Origin: Panax quinquefolius
Taxonomy: Eukaryota; Streptophyta; Magnoliopsida; Apiales; Araliaceae
Assembly: GCA_020205615.1 (NCBI GenBank)
Contig: CM035152.1
Coordinates: forward strand, 153,756,778-153,820,777
DNA length: 64,000 nucleotides
Reading direction: 5' to 3'
A model generated the notes under the pieces. That model worked only from the letters and a program-made list of their open reading frames with translations, ran no database searches and was not told the DNA's origin. The translations under genes were made by a program, and so were the position numbers. Of the stretch, positions 21,084 through 32,415 are shown piece after piece (position 1 is the stretch's first letter; every line of letters begins with the position of its first letter).

Positions 21084-23552
21084 TGTGAGACCCCGAATTT
21101 TATAAAATAAAAGTATTCAATTTTTCTATTTTGGTGAATAGTTAAATTGATAAAAGTTTAAATTTAAGGGTGACATTTTAAAATTTTTCAAAGTAAGCAA
21201 GTTGTCATAAAATAATCGGTGGTAAAATACGCGTGGTTGCATAGTAGTACACGGTATTGATTATTAATGCTTACGTGAGAAGTCACTCAGTTTGATTCAA
21301 TTATTGTCGATATTTTATATATTATTAAATCAATAATTGAGATAACAAAGTTATTAATATTATTATTTGCAATATTAACGATGTCTAGAAGTTCTGCCAA
21401 GGAGAGGTTTGGTCACCTAATTGCGCGCCAATAGGGAGAAATCCTTATTGGAAAGCCCCCTCTTTCCTGGAAACGACATGGTCTATTAATAGTGTGAATT
21501 ATAATAATGATGATGAAGTTTTGTTTTATTAGTATTATTAATGTAATAAAATAGAAAAGCTTTTTATATAAAACAGAATACTTTTATAAAGTTATTCGTT
21601 TTATTAAACTATAAATAGAATATATTATATTCTATTATGCATAGTGTTTTGCGTAGTAAAATCTTTTTATATAAAACATAATACTTTTATAAAGTTATTC
21701 GTTTTATTAGACTATAAATAGAATATATTATATTTTATTATGCATAGTATTCTGCATAGTAAAATCTTTTTATATAAAACAGAATACTTTTAAAAAGTTA
21801 TTCGTTTTATTAGATTATAAATAGAATATATTATATTTTATTTAAAAGATTTTGTTTTATTAGAATATTTTATAGTAAACCAATACGGACCGTCTGTTTA
21901 AAAAGTAAATCAATTTGGATCGTTAGAATTGAATTCTTATTCACCCCATTCTCCTATAAATAGAAGCTCATTCCTTCATTATTTCTTACGAATTCACTAA
22001 AACTCTAGAGAGAGAAACTAAAGAGAGAAAGAAGAAAAGTATTCTGCTACTTCACTACTCCTATATCCAGTTTGTTCTAAGGTAATGGGTATTATTTCTT
22101 TCATATTCATGAAGAGAACTTCTGTTATTCCATTTTTTATTATGTTGGAATAACCTGTATACGCGGTCTACCCTATACTTGGTGAAATTCTTCTGTTATT
22201 CCATTCTTTATCATTATGTTGGAATAACTTTTATACATCTGCACTGCATACATGGTGAAATTCTTACATTATTCCATTCTTTATTATTACATTGGAACAT
22301 CATCACATGCGTGCGTTTACGCATAACTTTGTTCCGTTATTTATTATTCTGTTGGAACATCACATCACGGTGCGAATTTTGCCTTACACGGTTTCGTTAT
22401 TTATTATTACATTGGAATATCACATACATGCGTTTACGCATGACACGAATTCCGTTATTTATTATTCTGTTGGAATAACTTTTATGCATGCTTGATCTAT
22501 CGCATGCTGGTGATTTCTTTTGTTATTCCATTCTTTATTATACTCGGTTGGTTAAAGTTTTGACTTCTATACTCCATGAAATTAGTGGAATATCCTTGAT
22601 ATTTAAGCTTCATCCAAAGATATCTTTTCATGGAAATATTCTACGAGCATTCTTGTATTTTACTCTACTGAAAAGAAGTATCATGTTGACAATTTGGGCG
22701 TTATTAGTTCTGGATAAATTAATTCTTGAACTTATTTTATTGAATTCTTATATCATTGTCATCATCCTCATGTTTATAATATGTTGAAAGTCATCCGTGG
22801 CCTGTAGGTGCATAGATGGACTTGGTATGATTATGACCAGGATTAATCGGTATAATCATGACCGTAATGTTACAAATGATGTGGTAAAAGTCCTCATTGG
22901 CCCGTAGTGCATTGATGGACAGTTGTTGGTATGATCATGACCATTGATGAATACACGAATATCCTTGGCCCGTAGTGCATGGATAATTTGTGGTTGTGAT
23001 ACTAATGAATATCATTGGCCGTAGTGCAGGGATGATGTGGATTATTTATTAAGCTGAGTCCCAACGATAAAAGTGATGAAAAACCTTTTAAATCATAAAA
23101 GATAGTAGATTTTATTCTCTACTTGACTCTTTTAATGGATTGTTTGTTCCACTGCAGTTAAACTTGATGTTTGTTATATTGTATCAGTTTAACACTGTTG
23201 AAGGCTAATGATAATTTATTCTGCATTATCTTAGTCATAATATTTCTTAATGGGCTAGTTGAGCTCACCCTTTTACTTTTATTGTTCTCTTCAGGAAATG
23301 AGAACGTAGCAGGGACTAGTCGGGGAACGGAGTGACGGTCCAGACGATAACATTAGTAGTCCTCACTATTCTATGAAATAGTGTGTTAATAAATGTATTA
23401 AGGACTTATTTTGAGTTTTAATCTTTATCAGAAGACAATATTTGTATTAAAACTCACATTTCATGTTGTATATTTAAGATTGTATTTGTATTCTGTACCA
23501 TGTATTTGACGACTCAGAATAGGTGATGTATATCTATTTTAGGGGCGTCACA
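21084..23552 (+). mobile_element. element B 3' LTR
   Basis: It starts TGTGAGACCCC right after the polypurine tract and ends TAGGGGCGTCACA. TATA box at 21954-21963 (CTATAAATAG), conserved block 21385-21480, repeat of about 65 bp at 22120-22555, stem-loops 22790-23036. Confidence 0.9.
22790..23036 (+). repeat. stem-loop repeats, element B 3' LTR
   Basis: Four units are readable: near 22790-22820, 22890-22920 (GTCCTCATTG, loop GCCCGTAGTG, CATTGATGGAC), 22960-22985 (TATCCTTG, loop, CATGGATA) and 23011-23036 (ATCATTG, GCCGTAGTG, CAGGGATGAT). The outer arms pair in each although their sequences differ. Confidence 0.75.
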
Positions 23553-23557
23553 AAAAA

Positions 23558-24087
23558 TATAACTTAAAAAGCAAAAATATCACAGCTAGGTTTTGAACCT
23601 AAGACGTATGGGTTATTGGGTCATTAAGCTACCACCAAGCCATTCTAATTTATTAGTTAACTAAACTACCGCCATAACTATTAGCGGTAGACAGTTTAGC
23701 ACATGAGCAAATGAGGGGCAAATGAGTAATTTCTCATGTCGCTACAGCTTGTAGCGGCAGTGGGAAATCCATTTCAATCTGTGTCATCCAATGTTGCGAT
23801 CAACAGTATAGATTATGGTTGTTGAAATAGTACTGATGACAATTGATTGCCAATCATGTTAGTTCCGGGCCTCCGACCCAAATAAATCCAACCTCATCAA
23901 ACCTAATTATTATATCTATGCTTCCCAATGTTTTCTATTTCTAGATAGAAGTAGGATATACTTACAAGTACTCTTTCACTCCGAAAATGAATGTGATGAT
24001 TGATTTTATGCGAATTTTAAAAAAATGTCAAATGATAAAATTATTCATATTTAAATTTTCATCTAATTGCATATTTTTCTATACATG
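23558..24087. other. non-coding spacer with two short hairpins
   Basis: No convincing gene. Two inverted repeats stand out: CTACCGC...GCGGTAG (23666-23690) and CGCTACA-GCT-TGTAGCG (23740-23756). The segment also has a tRNA-like GGTTTTGAACC (about 23591). It resembles decayed repeat DNA, but I cannot assign a family. Confidence 0.4.
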
Positions 24088-24640
24088 ACTAGTGTGACGC
24101 CCCCAAAATAGGTATACATCACCTATTCTGACGAGTTGTCGATACATGAATGCGAAACAACTACAACTTTATTATTACAACAATGAAAGCTGTGAGTTTG
24201 AATACAAATATTATCTTCTGCATAATATCTATACTCAAATAAATCCTCATCACATTATTGATTCATTATTTTACAAAATGGTGAGGACTACTAAATAACT
24301 CTCTCTAGAATCTTCATTCCATACCCCGACTAGTACTCGCTACATTCTCGCCTCCACGAGAAGAAAAAATGGAACAACAAGGAAAAGGGTGAGCTCAACT
24401 AGCCCAATAAAGAATATTATGACTAAGATAATATACAACAAATTATCGTTAGTCTTCAACAGGAAAAAATCGATAGAATACAATAGACAACAAGTTTCGG
24501 ATCAATATTACATGGTGAAATAATAATTCATAGAAAGAGTTACGTAGAGAATGAAATCTACTATAATCTATGAATTTAACGGTCCATCATCAATATTTTA
24601 TCCTGTAACATCAATCAATATGCATCCGAATCAAATATTC

Positions 24641-24985
24641 ATCTTTGCACTACTGGCCAAAGATATTCATCGATTAGTCATGTTCATTTAAACACTGCTC
24701 ATCTTTGCACTACAGCCAAAGATATTAATCAATCCATTATATTCATCTCAACACTTGTTCATCTTTTTTTTTACTGCCAAAGATATTCTTGAAATCATTC
24801 ATCTTTGCTTTCTGAGCCAAAGATATTCATCGATTAGTCATGTTCATTTAAACACTGCTCATCTTTTGCACTACAGCCAAAGATATTAATCAATCGGTCA
24901 TGTTCATCTCAACACTGTTCATCTTTGCACTCTGAGCCAAAGATATTCTTCGAAATCATTCATCTTTGCACTACTGGCCAAAGAT
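24641..24985 (-). repeat. stem-loop repeats, element C 3' LTR
   Basis: Units ATCTTTG / loop / CAAAGAT at 24641, 24708 and further along, with wider spacing (about 65-70 bp) than in family A. The spacers contain TCATGTTCAT. Several loops are altered to runs of T (for example CTTTTTTTTTACTG near 24764). Confidence 0.7.
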
Positions 24986-25337
24986 ATTCAATAATATCAT
25001 CATTTAAGGCGAGGATGATGAAAAATATTTTTAAAAAGCGAATCCAATGAAACAAAATGACAAGGATTAAGGATTAGTACTTGGTTTTATCCACGCCCAA
25101 AAATACCTCAAAAATAATCATAGTGGTGTAAAATTCAAGAATGATCAAAACATGGATACAATCAAAGCTAGTATCCGAATAGATGTTTTGGACGAAAAGA
25201 AGAAATTTTATTTTTAAATGAATAATCTGAGTATCGTGAATAGTCTTCAGATATCGTGAATAGTCTTGAAGATATCGTGAATAATAACTCAGAGCACCAA
25301 AAGATAGAAATTCCACAAAAAAACATCTTCACGCTTC

Positions 25338-25449
25338 ATGAATAGTACTCGTGAATAGTAACTTCGTGAATAAGTAACTCATGAATAGTAACTCGTGAAT
25401 AGTAACTCATGAATAGTAACTCGTGAATAGTAACTCATGAATAAGTAAC
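25338..25449 (-). repeat. 14-bp tandem repeat in element C 3' LTR
   Basis: Alternating units ACTCGTGAATAGTA and ACTCATGAATAGTA, about eight copies, just downstream of the TATA box in transcript sense. The 5' LTR has a longer version at 32278-32415. Copy number differs between the LTRs of one element. Confidence 0.8.
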
Positions 25450-27080
25450 CCCACATGAAAAAGTTCCAAATTTGATAAAAACTTGGGATCAACATTTCAA
25501 AGATAATGATATTGAAGAAATAATATCATTACAAAAAAAAAATATCCCTTACCTCGAAAGATTAGTACTTACAAATTTGGAATACCGGTATAGTCTTTGA
25601 AGGAACTTACTGCACCGTCTAACAATACTCAAAGTATACTCACAAGAATACGCTCAATATATCGAGAGAAAATAGAGAGAAACTTGAGTTTACGGTGTGT
25701 TTTCAATTCTAACCTAAGCACCTATTTATAGGAAAATGCTTAGAACACAAAAAGCAGAAAAATTGAATATAATATTAATATATTTTCTACATTTTCTTTA
25801 GCCCACCTTAGACAACTGATCTCAGCCCATTTGAATCACATGTGAGGCCAACTTAGTTGCAAAAACGTTTTTCTCAAAATAATTAACTAAAACTCCCAAA
25901 AATTAATTATTTGAACTTGAACTTCAATAATTCATAATAAATAGCCCTTTTATCAGAAAATTTGAATCTCGCGTGTTTTATAGGAAATTCAATTCTCTAC
26001 AACTTTGCGTAAGAAAGTTTTTCCAAATTCCAAATAAAAATTGATGAAAATCACAAACAATGATTTTACTAGCTATAATCAAATTTGGTCGATAATTGTG
26101 TCCACCAACACACAAAACATGTGTTAAACATTTAATGCCACAAAATACTCTTCCTCCTCATATACTCATATATCCCACATTCATTGTAAAAAATATCACC
26201 GTTAATATATTATTAAAATAATATATTTAAATGAATTATTTTATCGAGAAAAAGATAAAATATTAATTTTCAACAATTGTCATTTTAAAATTTTTCTCCA
26301 TCTATATCCACATAAAATCAATATTTTCCTCATCATATAAATCAATAATTAATTATTCACAAATAATATTACGAGAATCACAATATTGACAACCAGTGGG
26401 TTCAGGAAAGGGGCTTTCCAATAAGAATTTCTTCTTCTTGGCGCCTTGATTAGATGACCAAACCTCTCCTTGTGATGAACTTTCTAGACATTGCCAATAA
26501 TGTTATCTAATAATATTATTCGGATAATATGAATTATTGCTTCGATAATGAAAGATACTGTGTAATGACAATTATTGAAACAACAATGATATAAAATATC
26601 AACGCAAAGAAATTATTAACTCAATAAAATCTTTGAGCGATAATTCTCGTAACCATTATTGAGTAGTGCCTTCTTACGTAAGAATCAATAATTGGTGCAA
26701 TCTGGTGTCTTCTTGTTCAACAACGGCGTATTAGTGTGTTTTAACCACCGGGTATTCCAACAAAGATTATTACTTGGTAACAATTACGCCGTTATTTAAA
26801 AACAACTTATATTTGTCGTTTTCTTCATCCAATCGCTTTTAGTTATGGGGCCCACACATGGTCATTTTGGCGTAAATCATTTAATATTCCCAAAGCGATC
26901 TGAATATTCCACGACCAAACGAATATTCCCAAGCGATAATGAATATTTTATAACCACTTCTTTATTTTGAAATATTTGCATATTTAACCCTTAACTATCC
27001 ACATTAATCAAATCAACCCTTACTATTTCAAAATAATAAATAAAGGAAATTCCTTTTATTTAAAAATTTACGGGTCTTCA

Positions 27081-28500
27081 ACCTCCCTCCTTATGAAATT
27101 TAAGTCCTCGAAATTGGCGTACGTACCGGTGTGTTTCAAAAAGGTGAGGATACCTACGCTTTCATTTTCGTTTCCAATTCCCGGTCATTTCCTCTATAGC
27201 ATGATTCCTCCACAAAACTTTAACTTGTGGTATGACCTTTCTTGTGGGACATGCTCCTTCCTATCCAACATCTTGACGGTACCTCCTCATACGTTAAGTC
27301 TTGGCTATCTCGTCCTGGTTCTAACTTCAATAACGTGGTTCGGGTCTTTCACATATTTCTGAAATACGGATATATGAAAAACACATTATGAACACGAGAC
27401 ATACTTGGAGGTAACACAAGTCTATAAAGCTACATTTCCTACTTTCGGTCAAGAATTTGAAATGGACCAATAAATCATGGATTGAGCTTTCCTCTCTTCC
27501 CAAATCTTGTAACTCCCTTCCATGGAGCAACTTTCAACAATACATGATCCCTACATTAAATTTCCGTCCTTTCGATGAAGATCCGCATAACTCTTTTTGT
27601 CGATCTTGTGCTTGCGTTTGTATCGTTGTCGAATCATTAGTCATACGTACTAACTTCGGGTCCCAACAATGTTGCTTCACCCACCTCATCCCAACATATT
27701 GGAGAACGACATTTTGTCCATATAATGCTTGAATGGAACCATGCCTATATTTGTTTAATAACTATTGTTGTATGAGAATTCCACCAATGGCAAGTACTTA
27801 TCCCAACTTCTTTTGAAATCTAGGACACGAGTTTTAATATATCTTCAAGAGTTTGAGTAGTCCTTTATTGATTGCCCATCCGTTTGAGGATGGTATGCCA
27901 AATTGAATCGTAAATTAAGTACCCATAGCTTTCTACAAACTAACCCAAAACTATGGATCTTGGCATGCCATGCAATCTCACAATCTCATTTACGTCATAT
28001 GAGAGAAAGACGTTCAAGGAATAAGTCTCTCGTATCGGTGAAAAATGAGTAGACTTGGTTAATCTATCAACAATAACCCAAATCGCATCTATGCCTTGAG
28101 AAACCTTGGGAAGATTAGTAATGAAATTCGAGGTAATGTGTTCCCACTCCCATTTCAAAATCTCAAGTGGTTGCAATGGACCCTTTGACACTTGATGCTC
28201 TTGCGCTTTTACATGTTGATAAGTTAAACATCTCGAGATAAACTACGCGATCTCTCTCCTCATATTGCTCCACCAAAATGTATGTTGAAGATCATAATAC
28301 ATTTTGGTACTCCCAGGATGGATTGCAAACAATGTGTTGTGTGCCTCCATCATGATTCTATGCTTCAAATCAAAATCATTAGGAATGCCAAGTCTGGAGT
28401 TGACTCGAAGTATTCCTTCTTCATCAATTCTCGCTTCCGGAATAGCTTCTTCTTGTACTTTCTTCTTCATACGCATCAGCTCCGGGTCGGTGGCTTGAGC
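27081..28500 (-). pseudogene. integrase remnant of element C
   Basis: Minus-strand frames match gypsy integrase in order. The zinc-binding region (28476-28243) has EAHNTLFAIHPGSTKMYYDL with both histidines, and downstream CLTYQ where CLTCQ is expected. The core start (28191-27940) has WEHITSNFI, so the first catalytic Asp is Asn, then DAIWVIVDRLTKSTHF. Further pieces are FTIQFGIPSSNGWAI and SIQALYGQNVVLQYVGMRWV (about 27850-27640), where the catalytic Glu segment is unreadable. The C-terminal tail lies at 27530-27330 and the final codons sit next to the polypurine tract. Several frameshifts and stops occur. Inactive. Confidence 0.8.
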
Positions 28501-28559
28501 AACCTTAACTTTTTCTATTAAAGTTGGCTCTGTCGTATACTTGACATCATCGCTTTTCG

Positions 28560-29420
28560 TTCCGCATATGATCTTCTACTCAACTCGTCACTACCACGTT
28601 AAACTTTTCCGAGGATGGCATGATCGAACATGTCTTTGAAATGAGTCTCCTCTTGAGTTCTTGAAGCTCTTCCCACATTCCTTGCTCCATTCGAATTTTG
28701 TATCTCTACGAGTCAATTTGCGTTAATGGAATAGCGATTCGAGAATATCCTTCAACGAATCTCCGATAATAACCAACTAAGCCTGAAAGCTACGTATTTC
28801 GATTCTTGACTTAGGTTGCTCTCAATCGTGACTCATATCCCAATCTTGGATAAAGACGTCACAATGACACCTATCGATTTACTATCGCATGCGAATATGG
28901 CGTCCCCTACGAGAGTGCGGCTTGGGTGAATTCCACAAAGGAAGTCACAAGATAAAGGCTCAGTACCAAATTCTATAGTTGAATTTTAACTCCTCGAAGT
29001 TCAATAGAGCCATTCGATATGAGATTTTAGAAATGAGTTTTGTACGGGTTCAAAGTCGATACAAAATTTAATATCGAGGCTTTGGGAGTAAGCCAAGAAA
29101 TTCTTCAGAAATACGTCGGGAAAAATCAATAACAACGGGAATATTATTCAAATCGACGTGTCTTTATTCAAATCCATAACATGGACTAAGAAAATTTGAC
29201 ATCCGTAATAAGCGAATGACTTCATGGCTTGATATGAAAATGTTTGACTACAATGGTTTGATTGCTTGAATTGAATAATAGGTTGCTTAGGAATATGAAA
29301 ACTAACAACCTTACGAAAATAATCAATTTCGGCGTGATGAGTAGTTAACCTTAAAATCACATCAAAACAAATATCTCTATAGAAATAAGGTTAACGAGTA
29401 ATGTGATAGTGCCAACTGAA
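28560..29420 (-). pseudogene. protease/RT/RNase H remnants of element C
   Basis: Recognisable parts in minus-strand order: the end of the protease region (about 29360-29280, THHAEIDYFRKVVSFHIP-like); an RT start (about 29130-28980, INDFPDVF-type then IKFCIDFEPV and SYRMA); then, after about 150 bp without homology, the linker after RT (about 28790-28710, LVGYYRRFVEGYSRIAIPLT) and degraded RNase H. The RT fingers-palm section with the YxDD box is absent, so a deletion removed it. Sequence near 28823-28870 resembles the 3' part of a family A LTR (GTGACTCATATCCCAA), which may mark a rearrangement. Confidence 0.65.
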
Positions 29421-29720
29421 TCAAGCAAGATTTATAAACAGATGGATGTGATGAAAGTTTCTCCTAACGGAGTTTCCACGAGATAGGTCAAAGTCTAATT
29501 TCTCCCGAGTCAAGTTTAAACGTTGAGCGCAAGTAGTAAGAGATAAAAAGAATGGGTAGAACAGATATCTAGTAAGGTATATACTTAAGAATTTATAATT
29601 AACTAACTTGCTAACCGTTCGGGTTCCTTGCATTATGACCCGATCCACAACAAACGCTCTTCCGGAATCGTTGACTTTGACTTTTACGGGGATGATCTTT
29701 TGAGTCACCGTCCCCATTGA
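29421..29720 (-). other. element C internal segment between zinc knuckles and protease
   Basis: A 98-codon minus-strand frame (29717-29421) starts MGTVTQKIIPVKVKVNDSGR. It follows the zinc-knuckle frame and precedes protease-region remnants. I cannot match it to protease, and no D-S/T-G motif is visible. It may be a diverged linker or an out-of-frame part of protease. Confidence 0.4.
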
Positions 29721-29721
29721 A

Positions 29722-29890
29722 CTAGGTTTCGCCTACTGCATACAATCTCGAAAGTAATATGTCCTTCCTTTCCACAACTATAGCATACCTTGAACTGTTG
29801 TGGGCGGTTTGGACCGATATGTCCCTCTTTTCCGCATTTGTAGCATATGGCCCGGTGGTCGTTCTCCTCCTTAGAACCGATTCTTTGCAA
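29722..29890 (-). pseudogene. gag zinc knuckles of element C
   Basis: Two CCHC-type knuckles in tandem: CYKCGKEGHIGPN followed by Arg where Cys is expected, and CYSCGKEGHITFEIVC with an extra residue before the last Cys. Such knuckles bind the element RNA during packaging. Both are slightly damaged. Confidence 0.8.
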
Positions 29891-30117
29891 GCCTTTGCCA
29901 TCTTCACATGGTCGTTGTTAAATCTCCTCTTTTTAAAATCTCCTCCCGACTCGCTTCTTCTATTTTCATGGCCACGATTACCACCGTAGTGGTTACCGCC
30001 TTTGTCTGTATTCTTCTTTCTCCGTTTGGTTATCGTTATTACGATGACCGCTATCTATCTTGATATGATCCTCGGTTATGGTCCCTCGGTTGAGCGTACT
30101 TTCGTTATCTCGCTCTA

Positions 30118-30860
30118 ACAACCGAGCCCCATTGACAACATCTGAATAGAGAAAATTTATGAGAAATGAGATCTTGGCGTATGTCGGGTTTCAAACCTCT
30201 CGAAACATCCAAATCATACGTTCCTCATTCTCCACCAAATGAGGTGCAAACTGGATAACTCCGCTTGAACTTACGCCTCGTCTTTGGGACAAATCGCCAT
30301 GTTATTCTCGCTCTAGTCTAATAAACTCCACTTCCTTCATATAGCGAATACTTTCGGGGAAGTACTTGTCATTGAACTGCTTCTGAAACGTCTCCGTGAC
30401 ATCTTTGAGTGCAAATTGGATGGAGTACGCTTCACGATTCCCACCGATGTCTGCCTCGCCACGGAACATAAAGGTGGCGAATGGAACTTTCTGTTCCTCC
30501 GTGCATCCCAAGACATCGAATATCTTGGTAATTTGTTTGACCCACGTCTCGCCTTTAATCGGATCCGGCTTTCCCGCATTCAGTGGTCCCAACTCTTTGA
30601 AGCTGCTTGGTCATGACCACTTTCGTGAATTGCTATCATTTCCTCCTCAGATTTTGAACACGAGTCTCCCTCGTGCGATTTTGCATGAATCTGCAAAAGC
30701 TTCTAAACATCCCTCGTTCATCATCGCTTTCGGTGGTGTTGTTTCACGGAGAGAACATTGCCACTGTTGCGCGTCTCCTCGTTGGTGAGTCAGGCATCTC
30801 CACGGTCTCATTTACTCCATTGTTAATATTCTCGAATCGACATTCTCAAATCTTGTCATA
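30118..30860 (-). pseudogene. gag core of element C
   Basis: The frame at 30592-30302 encodes the retrotransposon gag core: KGETWVKQITKIFDVLGC, VPFATFMFRGEADIGG, FQKQFNDKYFPESIRYMKEVEFIRLERE. This is the capsid-like domain that forms the particle. The upstream start (about 30860-30600) and downstream link to the zinc knuckles are in other frames. Most breaks look like single-base indels. Confidence 0.8.
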
Positions 30861-31572
30861 AAATAAGGGTTAATTAAGGAAATCAATATATCACATAATA
30901 TCCCTATATCTTGACCAACTAACAAATAAGCTTAGGTAGGACACACTAGCGAAGGATTTACTCGTCTCTCCCTCCTAGTTCTATTCCCCGATCTCCGCCA
31001 GAGATCATATCCTAAGCTCGATACCAAATCATGACGCCCCAAAATAGGTATACATCACCTATTCGAGTTGTCAATACGTGAGTGCGAAACAACTACAACT
31101 TTATTATTACAACAATGAAATGCGTGAGTTTGAATACAAATATTATCTTCTAGACAATATCTATACTCAAATAAATCCTCATCACATTATTGATTCATTA
31201 TTTTACAAAATGGTGAGGACTACTAAATAACTCTCTCTAGAATCTTCATTCCATACCCCATTAAGACTTCATTACATTCTCGCCTCCACGGAAGAAAAAT
31301 GGAACAACAAGGAAAAGGGTGAGCTCAACTAGCCCGGTAAAAGAATATTATGACTAAGATAATATACAACAAATTATCGTTAGTCTTCAACGAGGAAAAA
31401 TCGATAGAATACAATAGACAACAAGTTTCGGATCAATATTCGCAGTGAAAATAATAATTCATAGAAGAGTTACGTAGAGAATGAAATCTACTATAATCTA
31501 TGAATTTAACGAGTCCATCATCAATATTTTATCCTGTAACATCAATCAATATGCATCTCGAATCAAATATTC

Positions 31573-31925
31573 ATCTTTTTACTACAGCCAAAAGATATTC
31601 ATCATTAGTCATGTTCATTTAAACACTGCTCATCTTTTTTTACTGAGGCCAAAGATATTAATCAATCGGTCATATTCATCTCAACACACTGCTCATCTTT
31701 TTACCACTGAGTGCCAAAGATATTCTTGAAATCATTCATCTTTGCACTGAGGCCAAAGATATTCATCGATTAATTCATGTTCATTTAAACACTGTTCATC
31801 TTTGCACTACGAGCCAAAGATATTAATCAATCGGTCATGTTCATCTCAACACTGCTCATCTTTGCACTCTGAGCCAAAAGATATTCTTCAGAAATCATTC
31901 ATCTTTGCACTACTGAGCCAAAGAT
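31573..31925 (-). repeat. stem-loop repeats, element C 5' LTR
   Basis: Six or so units, in register with those of the 3' LTR. Several have TTTTT in place of the loop start (ATCTTTTTACTAC). Stem arms CAAAGAT are retained in nearly all. Confidence 0.7.
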
Positions 31926-32277
31926 ATTCAATAATATCATCATTTAAGACCGAGGATGATGAAAATATTTTTAAAGAAACGAATCCAAAGGAAACAAAAT
32001 GACAAGGATTAAGGATTAAGTTAGTACTTGGTTTTATCCACGCCCAAAAATACCTCAAAAATAATCATAGTGGTGTAAAATTCAAGAATGATCAAAACAT
32101 GGATACAATCAAAGCTAGTATCCGGAATAGATGTTTTGACCGAAAAGAAGAAATTTTATTTTTCTATGAAATAATGCCAGTATCGTGAATAGTCTCAGAT
32201 ATCGTGAATAGTCTTAGTATCGTGAATAAGTAACTCAACACCAAAAGATAGAAATTCCACAAAAAAACATCTTCACG

Positions 32278-32415
32278 CTTCATGAATAGTACTCGTGAAT
32301 AGTAACTCGTGAATAGTAACTCATGAATAGTAACTCGTGAATAGTAACTCATGAATAATAACTCGTGAATAGTAACTCATGAATAGTAACTCATGAATAG
32401 TAACTCATGAATAAG
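32278..32415 (-). repeat. 14-bp tandem repeat in element C 5' LTR
   Basis: About ten units of ACTCRTGAATAGTA, compared with about eight in the 3' LTR. Further diverged units (ATCGTGAATAGTC) lie just to the left (32185-32235). Confidence 0.8.

Larger units (their letters stand above)
18231..23552 (+). mobile_element. complete non-autonomous gypsy element B (5.3 kb)
   Basis: Two LTRs of 2508 and 2469 bp flank a 345-bp internal region. The element is bordered by AAAAA at 18226-18230 and 23553-23557, as expected for a 5-bp target duplication, although the A-rich flank makes this less decisive. It carries a primer site and a polypurine tract but no protein gene, so movement would depend on enzymes from a relative. 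The two LTRs differ by many small changes plus a larger difference in the U3 repeats (18705-19045 against 21555-21850). Confidence 0.92.
24093..27080 (-). mobile_element. element C 3' LTR
   Basis: About 2988 bp. Transcript sense: starts near 27080 (TGAAGACCCG, one base off the usual TGTAAGACCC), GAATATTC motifs 26883-26950, conserved block 26395-26500, TATA box 25722-25731, 14-bp repeats 25338-25449, stem-loops 24641-24985, ends GGGGGCGTCACA at 24093. Confidence 0.88.

Noticed and set aside
23585..23660. Possible tRNA or tRNA-derived SINE (GGTTTTGAACC)
   Set aside because: Only a B-box-like palindrome is seen; no A box at the right distance and no cloverleaf.
30396..30788. A 130-codon plus-strand frame opposite gag of C
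   Set aside because: Antisense shadow of the gag core on the minus strand.
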